Source of the DNA: a virus
DNA length: 21,295 nt
Strand: one strand, 5' to 3'
IMG/VR virus record: IMGVR_UViG_3300025141_000928
Coordinates: 1 to 21,295 of that record
Part shown: positions 15,400 through 20,565 of the stretch, piece after piece
How positions within the stretch are numbered: position 1 is the stretch's first letter
How the letters are laid out: every line of letters begins with the position of its first letter
The notes under the pieces: model-generated
What the model was told of the DNA's origin: nothing
Seen by the model: only the letters and a program-made list of their open reading frames with translations
Databases searched by the model: none
Made by a program: the position numbers and the translations under genes

Positions 15400-16125
15400 A
15401 TGGCGTTAAACATGAAGAAAATGAAGAGCAAGATGTCGTCCCTGCAAAGCGGCGGCAACGGTAAGCGGTGGTTCTGGAAGCCGCAGGATGGTGAGCAGAC
15501 TGTTCGAATCGTTCCAGATTCAGATGGCGACCCCTTTCGGGAGTTCTGGTTTCATTACAACCTTGGCGATAAGCCCGGTTTCTTGAGCCCAAAGCGTAAT
15601 TTTGGCGAGGATTGTCCATTGGACACCTTTGTTCGCAAGCTTTGGGAGGATGGTTCTGATGAGTCCCGCGAGTTGGCGAAGAAGCTGATGGCAAAGCAGC
15701 GCTTCTTTTCCCCGGTCATCGTCCGCGGTGAAGAGGATCAAGGCGTTCGACTCTGGGGTTACAGCAAGACCGTTTACGAGAAGCTGTTGGGCCTCGTCCT
15801 GAATCCGGATTATGGCGATATTACTGATCCGGAAACTGGCACCGACCTTACCCTTCGATATGGTAAGAAGTCGGGGGCAATGTTCCCAAGCACGGACATT
15901 GACCCGCGTCGGCGATCTTCTGCTCTTACAGAAGACAAGGAGTTGGCGAAGGAATTCATCAACACTGAGATTGATTATGGTTCAATCTTTACTCGCAAGA
16001 CAACGGAAGAAGTCAAGGAAATGCTTGACGAATACCTTGCTGACAGCGATGGAAATGCTAATGTTGAAAAGTATAATACAGAAAATACGGTAGACAAGGC
16101 ATTTAATGAATTGCTAGCAAGCTAG
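15400..16125 (+). CDS. Single-stranded DNA-binding protein (gp32-like)
   Basis: This protein coats single-stranded DNA during replication and recombination and works with UvsX and the polymerase. It is 241 aa from ATG 15400 (T4 gp32 is 301). I chose this start because AAGGAG lies 10 bases before it. An in-frame upstream start at 15349 would lie at the predicted transcription start and read through the leader hairpin. The N-terminus is basic (MALNMKKMKSKM), then a beta-rich core with RWFWKPQDGEQTVRIVPD (about 23-40), EFWFHYNLG (48-56) and FFSPVIVRG (102-110). The zinc site of T4 (His and three Cys) is reduced: there is a single Cys in EDCPLD (C72). The C-terminal part is acidic, ending in DEYLADSDGNANVEKYN..., as in gp32 recruitment tails. 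Codon use (AAG, CTG, CGC) is more G+C-rich than neighbours, fitting high expression. Confidence 0.85.
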   Translation: MALNMKKMKSKMSSLQSGGNGKRWFWKPQDGEQTVRIVPDSDGDPFREFWFHYNLGDKPGFLSPKRNFGEDCPLDTFVRKLWEDGSDESRELAKKLMAKQRFFSPVIVRGEEDQGVRLWGYSKTVYEKLLGLVLNPDYGDITDPETGTDLTLRYGKKSGAMFPSTDIDPRRRSSALTEDKELAKEFINTEIDYGSIFTRKTTEEVKEMLDEYLADSDGNANVEKYNTENTVDKAFNELLAS

Positions 16126-16133
16126 GCTTGCAC

Positions 16134-16165
16134 AAAAGGGGGGGCTTCGGCCCCCCCTTACTTTT
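16134..16165 (+). terminator. Strong terminator after gp32 with UUCG tetraloop
   Basis: Seven G plus C, the loop TTCG, and G plus seven C form an 8-bp stem (16138-16157) with the very stable C(UUCG)G loop. AAAA stands upstream and TTACTTTT downstream. It would end most gp32 transcripts, leaving readthrough for uvsX. A further run of six G (16166-16171) lies just behind it. Confidence 0.85.
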
Positions 16166-16176
16166 GGGGGGCATTA

Positions 16177-17298
16177 ATGGCGAAAGTAAACAAAACGAGT
16201 GGGCGATTAAGTATCGCTGATATGAAAAAGCTGGTAAACAAGTCAGCGGGCGCAAATGTTGCGTTTTCTTTAAAGGACGAAAATCCAACTGAAGTTAATG
16301 AATTTATTCCAACCGGCTCTAAGTGGCTAGACGGTATTGTTCGCCGCGGCAAGTGGGGCGGCATTCCCGTCAGCAAGATCAGCGAGATCGCTGGTTTAGA
16401 AGCAACGGGCAAATCTTATATGGCAGCACAAGTTGCCGCCAATGCTCAAAAAATGGGCATTGATGTAATTTACTTTGATTCTGAAAGTGCTATTGACCCA
16501 TATTTTTTGGAAAGCGGGGGTTGTAACTTAGAAAATCTGTTATATATTCAGGCCCAATCGGTCGAGTTCGTTTTGGAAACAATTGAGAACCTTCTGGCAA
16601 ATAACGATAATAAAATGCTATTTATATGGGACAGTATGGCAATGACACCTTCAGTTAGTGACATTGAGAGCGACTTCAACCCACTATCAACGATGGCAGT
16701 AAAGCCTCGCATCCTTTCAAAGGGAATGGCAAAGCTGGTTCAGCCGATCGCCAATAAAAAGGCGACGTTACTGATCCTAAATCAGCTAAAAACGAACATC
16801 ACCAGAAGGCCCTCAGAGGCCATGACAACGCCTTATTTCACTCCGGGCGGTAAGGCCCTAGCTTATGCCTATTCGCTGCGTGTATGGCTCACGGCGAGGA
16901 AAGGAAAGGCTAGTTTCATCTATGATGATAAGGGCTTTCGCATCGGAACAGAAGTTAGGGCAAAGATCGAAAAAAGCCGCTTTGGGACACAAGGAAGAGA
17001 ATGCTCTTTTAAGATTCTTTGGGCCGGTGAAGATATCCACATTATGGACAAGGAAAGCTGGCTTGAAGCGATTAAGTCTTCAGAGTATTTAACTAACGCC
17101 GGCGCATGGTATACTTTACACTATGATGATAAGACATCTGAAAAGTTTCAAGGTAAAAATTGGCCTGAAAAACTTGAAGATGAAAAATTTTACAATAGAG
17201 TTGTGGAATTAATGGAACAAGAGATTGTTCTTAAATTTGATAAACGCGAGGGCAAAGCAGCAGATTTTTATGATGTTGATAATACAGAGTCTGAGTAA
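16177..17298 (+). CDS. uvsX: UvsX-like RecA-family recombinase
   Basis: This ATP-dependent recombinase forms filaments on single-stranded DNA displaced from gp32 and drives strand invasion and recombination-dependent replication. It is 373 aa (T4 UvsX 391). Walker A is GLEATGKS (73-80). The DSESAIDP motif (101-108) carries the RecA-type catalytic Glu (E103). Walker B is MLFIWDS (147-153, D152). A QLKTNI segment with a following TPGGKAL region corresponds to the DNA-binding loop 2 area. The C-terminal part is acidic. The ATG at 16177 lies 5 bases after a run of six G that is the only candidate ribosome site. No promoter is seen between gp32 and uvsX, so expression should depend on terminator readthrough. 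Identification is secure from the motifs and the neighbouring gp32. Confidence 0.92.
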   Translation: MAKVNKTSGRLSIADMKKLVNKSAGANVAFSLKDENPTEVNEFIPTGSKWLDGIVRRGKWGGIPVSKISEIAGLEATGKSYMAAQVAANAQKMGIDVIYFDSESAIDPYFLESGGCNLENLLYIQAQSVEFVLETIENLLANNDNKMLFIWDSMAMTPSVSDIESDFNPLSTMAVKPRILSKGMAKLVQPIANKKATLLILNQLKTNITRRPSEAMTTPYFTPGGKALAYAYSLRVWLTARKGKASFIYDDKGFRIGTEVRAKIEKSRFGTQGRECSFKILWAGEDIHIMDKESWLEAIKSSEYLTNAGAWYTLHYDDKTSEKFQGKNWPEKLEDEKFYNRVVELMEQEIVLKFDKREGKAADFYDVDNTESE

Positions 17299-17303
17299 TA
17301 TCC

Positions 17304-17525
17304 ATGAAAATAAAAGAAATCATCGAAGAGCTTAAGAAAGAATACCCACTAAGTAAGGACTACGAATACAGATCCGGCACCGATGATGGCGGCAAAGTCA
17401 TAGAAATACACAAGGTGCCTCAAAAACATGCAAAAAAAGTAAGAAAAAAGATTCCCATGAGATACAAAGGAATGCGAACAATTGTATTTTTTCAGGTGGA
17501 ACGAGAGAAAGAAGAGGATGAATAA
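17304..17525 (+). CDS. Small charged hypothetical protein
   Basis: 73 aa, unrecognised. It is highly charged (Lys/Glu/Arg-rich) with an N-terminal helix-like MKIKEIIEELKKEYPLSKDYEY, a short beta segment and an acidic tail ending REKEEDE. The start is 5 bases after the uvsX stop with only a weak ribosome site, and the stop overlaps the following ATG by one base (TAATG), so it is part of the uvsX transcript. It may be a small accessory or regulatory protein of the recombination genes, but only position supports that. Confidence 0.6.
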   Translation: MKIKEIIEELKKEYPLSKDYEYRSGTDDGGKVIEIHKVPQKHAKKVRKKIPMRYKGMRTIVFFQVEREKEEDE

Positions 17526-17662
17526 TGGCAGCAAAAAAGAATAAAAAAGTTAGTCGCTTATCTTTTAAAAAGACTAGTCAAGGCAACGGCCGATGGTCAA
17601 AGTTTCCACACAACAAAAGATCAAAGTTATACAAAAAGAAGTATCGCGGCCAAGGAAGATAG
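17525..17662 (+). CDS. 45-aa highly basic protein
   Basis: ATG 17525 overlaps the previous stop (TAATG) and the frame ends at TAG 17660-17662. The 45-residue product is almost half Lys and Arg, starting MAAKKNKKVSRLSFKK and ending KKKYRGQGR. It has no acidic residues and no Cys. Its composition suggests a nucleic-acid-binding or ribosome-associated protein. The overlapping start and the absence of an alternative gene here support coding. I recall similar small basic proteins ending in YRGQGR in other phage genomes but cannot name a family. Confidence 0.6.
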   Translation: MAAKKNKKVSRLSFKKTSQGNGRWSKFPHNKRSKLYKKKYRGQGR

Positions 17663-17671
17663 TTTTCCTTG
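17651..17671 (+). terminator. Weak hairpin at the end of the 45-aa gene
   Basis: CAAGGAA, a 7-base loop and TTCCTTG form a 7-bp stem that spans the stop codon. No T-run follows, and its right arm overlaps the -35 box of the next promoter. It might weakly attenuate readthrough from uvsX. Confidence 0.3.
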
Positions 17672-17697
17672 CAACTGAAGCTTAATCCTGTTATAAT
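17669..17697 (+). promoter_or_regulatory. Sigma70-type promoter for the deaminase gene
   Basis: TTGCAA (17669-17674), a 17-base spacer and a perfect TATAAT (17692-17697). The -10 ends 6 bases before ATG 17704, so transcription should start at the ATG itself, giving a leaderless mRNA. Confidence 0.7.
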
Positions 17698-17703
17698 AGG
17701 ATT

Positions 17704-18111
17704 ATGTTTATCACAAATACAAGCAAAAAGACCCAGCGCACACTTGAGCTAGCTAGGCGAGTAGCAATAAACAGCACTTATGGCCGTCTCAAGCATGGCG
17801 CTATTTTAATCAAAGGCGGCAATGTTGTAAATGTCGCTTTTAATAAGCCAAACTTTTCAAGCTTTGGTAATAGATTTAGAAACAATTATACTTGCGGCGA
17901 TGCCACCACACATGCAGAAATTGGAGCAATATTGGGCCTAGCGCGATCTGCAACAGTGGGCGCGACAGTTTTTGTCGTTAGAGTTAATAAACTTGGCGAA
18001 TATCGTATGAGCAAACCTTGCCCGATGTGTGAAGAAGTATTAAAATTTGTGGGCGTTAAAAAGGTGGTCTATACGACCGGCGAAGATACTATGGGAGAGC
18101 ATAGGTTATGA
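17704..18111 (+). CDS. Cytidine / deoxycytidylate deaminase family protein
   Basis: 135 aa. The zinc and catalytic residues are plain: T-H-A-E-I (His70, Glu72) and KPCPMC (Cys106, Cys109), the H-A-E ... P-C-x-x-C signature of the cytidine deaminase superfamily. A GRLKHGAILIKGGNVVNVAFN segment upstream forms the core beta strands, and VVYTTGEDTM follows. The likely role is dCMP to dUMP conversion to feed dTMP synthesis, as in many phages. T4 dCMP deaminase is 193 aa, so this is a compact form, and a deaminase acting on RNA, DNA or other nucleotides cannot be excluded from sequence. The ATG at 17704 has no usable ribosome site, and the promoter is placed for a leaderless transcript. Its stop overlaps the next ATG (ATGA). 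Confidence 0.8.
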   Translation: MFITNTSKKTQRTLELARRVAINSTYGRLKHGAILIKGGNVVNVAFNKPNFSSFGNRFRNNYTCGDATTHAEIGAILGLARSATVGATVFVVRVNKLGEYRMSKPCPMCEEVLKFVGVKKVVYTTGEDTMGEHRL

Positions 18112-18233
18112 TTCAACTTAAAGGCCCAACAGAATGCAACAATTGTGGATGTAACCTCTGGCCATGTTGCCAGAAAAATAAAAAAAAGATGGGAAAAAAT
18201 GAAAAGAGTATTAATACTAGACGGGACAAATAA
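18108..18233 (+). CDS. 41-aa Cys-rich small protein
   Basis: This frame begins at ATG 18108 inside the deaminase stop (ATGA) and ends at TAA 18231-18233. A GGGAGAG ribosome-like sequence lies 9-15 bases upstream (18093-18099). The product starts MIQLKGPTECNNCGCNLWPCC, with Cys at 10, 13, 15, 20 and 21 in a C-x2-C-x-C-x4-CC pattern that could bind a metal. A Lys-rich tail follows. The last 35 bases overlap the start of the RNase H gene. Both the Cys pattern and the coupling support coding, but the length is small enough for chance, and I do not recognise a family. Confidence 0.45.
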   Translation: MIQLKGPTECNNCGCNLWPCCQKNKKKMGKNEKSINTRRDK

Positions 18234-19146
18234 TTTTTATAGAGCGTTTGTCGTAGATCCGAGCATGAGCAGCAATGGAAAGCCCATTGGCGGCGTCAAG
18301 GGGTTTTTGAAAATCCTGCAAAAGCTTATTCGTGAAATAAGACCAGATCAGGTTGTTATTTGTTGGGACGGCGCAGGCGGTTCACAGCGAAGACGACAAA
18401 TGAATAAAAACTACAAAGGCGGCCGAAAAGCAATTCGTCTTAATAGAAACAATAGCATGTTAACACAAGAAGAGGAAATGGAAAACCGAGTTGATCAACA
18501 AATCCGCTTGGTTGAATATATTAACCATATGCCGATAGCACAGTTTGTATTTGATAATGTTGAAGCAGATGATTTGATTTCGGCCGCGAACCAAGAATAT
18601 AAAGGTTGGCAAAAGGTGATTGTTTCAAGCGACAAAGACTTCTTTCAGTTGCTTGACGACGAGACAATTCTTTTACGTCCGATTCAAAAGAAAATTTATA
18701 GTAAAAACACGTTAGTTGAAGAATACGGAATTCACCCAACTAACTTTGCTTTGGCAAGGGCTATAGCCGGCGATAAAAGTGATAATCTGCCAGGAGTGCC
18801 GGGGGCGGGCCTTCCAACTGTTGCTAAGCGATTTCCATACCTTGCCGAAGAAAAAGATTATACAACAAACGATCTTGTAAGCACTTGCTTACATGAAGAA
18901 AAACCACTTAAAGTTCATGAGCGGATCATAGAAAATGAGAAATTAATTAAAGAGAATTATAAAATAATGCAACTTTATAATCCGCTGGTGTCGCCTCAAA
19001 ATAGGGACAAAGTTAAACATGTGATCAATAACTACCCGAAATCTTTCAGCAAAACAGAGATTCGAAAAATGATGCTTATCGATGGATTTCCAGAATTAAG
19101 CTGGCATGATTTATTCGCAGCATTTAATAGGATAGCATTGACATAG
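18199..19146 (+). CDS. rnh: RNase H-like 5'-3' exonuclease (T4 RNase H / FEN family)
   Basis: This nuclease removes RNA primers and 5' flaps during lagging-strand synthesis. It is 315 aa from ATG 18199 (T4 RNase H is 305), chosen over the upstream GTG 18145 because the family begins with the short strand MKRVLILDGTNNFYRAF. The metal-binding acidic residues are in order: D8 (LDGTN), D57 (WDG), E122/D124/D125 (VEADD), D145/D147 (SSDKDF) and D192/D195 (GDKSDNLPG). The last lie at the start of the helix-3-turn-helix DNA-binding motif (PGVPGAG). The arch region (about 62-95) is basic. It lies between the deaminase and the helicase, as expected of a replication module, and its transcript probably comes from the deaminase promoter. 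Confidence 0.88.
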   Translation: MKRVLILDGTNNFYRAFVVDPSMSSNGKPIGGVKGFLKILQKLIREIRPDQVVICWDGAGGSQRRRQMNKNYKGGRKAIRLNRNNSMLTQEEEMENRVDQQIRLVEYINHMPIAQFVFDNVEADDLISAANQEYKGWQKVIVSSDKDFFQLLDDETILLRPIQKKIYSKNTLVEEYGIHPTNFALARAIAGDKSDNLPGVPGAGLPTVAKRFPYLAEEKDYTTNDLVSTCLHEEKPLKVHERIIENEKLIKENYKIMQLYNPLVSPQNRDKVKHVINNYPKSFSKTEIRKMMLIDGFPELSWHDLFAAFNRIALT

Positions 19147-19166
19147 GACCGCAGATCTAGTATGAT
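19138..19166 (+). promoter_or_regulatory. Sigma70-type promoter for the helicase gene
   Basis: A perfect TTGACA (19138-19143), a 17-base spacer and TATGAT (19161-19166). The start of transcription would be near 19173, giving a leader of about 16 bases that carries the TTTGAGG ribosome site. The -35 overlaps the stop codon of the RNase H gene. Confidence 0.72.
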
Positions 19167-19173
19167 CTAGATC
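19154..19173 (+). promoter_or_regulatory. GATC-rich inverted repeat around the helicase -10 box
   Basis: GATCTAG (19154-19160), TATGAT (the -10, 19161-19166) and CTAGATC (19167-19173) form a perfect 7-bp inverted repeat with the -10 at its centre. It contains three GATC sites (19154, 19164, 19170). It could be an operator or a methylation-sensitive site. Confidence 0.5.
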
Positions 19174-19188
19174 CAGTTTGAGGTATTT

Positions 19189-20565
19189 TTGAGACCACTC
19201 GACCCTACAGTAAAAGTTGATTTTTCTAAGTTTGGAATTCGCTTTCAAGAGAATTTAGCAAAGCTTATTACTCTTGATCGCACTTTCGCAGATCAAATTG
19301 GTGAAGTATTGGATACGAATTTCTTTGAGGTTAAGTACCTTCAGGCTTTTACCAAAATGATTTATGATTATAAGGAAAAGTACAAAGTTCATCCTTCATT
19401 GGTGACCCTTGCTACGTTAGTTCGTAGCATGGAGGGTGAAAATGAAGTAGTTGAAAAACAAGTAAGAGATTTTCTTGTGAGAATTCATTCAACTAGGGAT
19501 GTGGAGGGTAAAGATTTTATTAAAGACGCTGCGCTTGATTTTTGTCGCAAGCAGAAATTGAAAGAAGCAATTATCAAGTCAGTTGATCTACTAAACAACT
19601 CTTCATTTGATGAGATTTCAGAAATTATTAACAAAGCACTAATCCTTGGCCAAAACAATGATTTTGGTTATGATTATATAAGGGATTTTGAAAGGCGATT
19701 TGAGGTTAAAACTAGAGATCCGGTTTCGACAGGCTGGAAACAGTTTGATGAAATTATGCGCGATGGCCTAGGAAAAGGCGAATTGGGTGTTGTAATCAGT
19801 CCAACTGGAACAGGAAAATCTCACATTTTGGTTCATTTGGGTGCACAAGCGCTAAAACAGGGCAAAACGGTCGTTCATTACACATTTGAATTAGCTGATA
19901 CAATGATTGCGAGAAGATATGACGCCTGTCTTACGGGCACGCCGCTTTCAGATTTAAACACTTTTAAAGATCAAATCTTAGAAGACATTAAAGAGATCGA
20001 CGGCCAATTAATAGTGAAAGAATATCCAACGAAATCAGCCACAACCGTGGCGCTGCGCAGTCATTTAGAAAAACTGGTAAACCGCGATATTGACATTGGG
20101 ATGATTATTGTTGATTATGCAGATTTAATTAAACCAAAAAAGCTTTATAATGAGAAGAGACATAGTTTAGAATCTATTTATGAAGAGTTGCGAGGAATAG
20201 CTCAAGAGTTCAAGTGTCCAATCTGGACAGCATCACAAACAAACAGGACTGGTTATAATGCTGAAATTGTCACGATGGAAAGTATATCTGAAGCGTTTAA
20301 TAAATGTTTCGTGGCCGACTTCATCTTCACGCTATCACGAACCGTTGAAGACAAGAATGCTAATTCTGGCAGGTTTTTTGTAGCAAAAAATCGATTCGGC
20401 CCAGACGGGCTGGTTTATCCAATTGACATGGATGCAGGCAAAGTAAAGGTAAAAATTGCAAACGGCGCTGCAGGGAAAAATGGCAATCCGGCAAAAACAC
20501 AAGAACAAATATTAAAAGAAAAATATAGAGAATTAATGGGGAATAATAATGGAACTAGCAAATGA
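19189..20565 (+). CDS. Replicative DNA helicase, T4 gp41 / DnaB type
   Basis: This hexameric 5'-3' helicase drives the replication fork. It is 458 aa (T4 gp41 475). The N-terminal domain (1-160) is helical. The RecA-like domain has Walker A SPTGTGKS (204-211), HYTFELAD with the catalytic Glu (E234), Walker B IIVDYADLI (306-314), an ASQTNRTG motif (348-355) and a KNRFGPDG motif (400-407) with the probable finger arginine R402. The start is TTG 19189, with TTTGAGGT 5 bases before it, and no ATG lies nearby in frame. It has its own sigma70 promoter. It overlaps the reductase gene by 17 bases. No primase gene is visible in the window. Confidence 0.9.
   Translation: MRPLDPTVKVDFSKFGIRFQENLAKLITLDRTFADQIGEVLDTNFFEVKYLQAFTKMIYDYKEKYKVHPSLVTLATLVRSMEGENEVVEKQVRDFLVRIHSTRDVEGKDFIKDAALDFCRKQKLKEAIIKSVDLLNNSSFDEISEIINKALILGQNNDFGYDYIRDFERRFEVKTRDPVSTGWKQFDEIMRDGLGKGELGVVISPTGTGKSHILVHLGAQALKQGKTVVHYTFELADTMIARRYDACLTGTPLSDLNTFKDQILEDIKEIDGQLIVKEYPTKSATTVALRSHLEKLVNRDIDIGMIIVDYADLIKPKKLYNEKRHSLESIYEELRGIAQEFKCPIWTASQTNRTGYNAEIVTMESISEAFNKCFVADFIFTLSRTVEDKNANSGRFFVAKNRFGPDGLVYPIDMDAGKVKVKIANGAAGKNGNPAKTQEQILKEKYRELMGNNNGTSK

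Noticed and set aside
16618-16626. CTATTTATA inside uvsX (and CTATTTAT near 20175 in the helicase gene) as further late promoters
   Set aside because: They are inside coding regions, far from a downstream start and without an adjoining hairpin. They show that the 8-mer alone can occur by chance in A+T-rich sequence.
18145-18198. GTG 18145 as the start of the RNase H-like exonuclease
   Set aside because: The family begins with the beta strand MKRVLILDGTN at ATG 18199. The 18 extra residues are unlike the family and overlap the Cys-rich ORF further.
20092-20121. TTGACA-17-GATTAT inside the helicase gene as a promoter for the reductase
   Set aside because: The -10 matches only 4 of 6 bases and it lies over 400 bases before the reductase start. 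Coupling to the helicase explains expression better.
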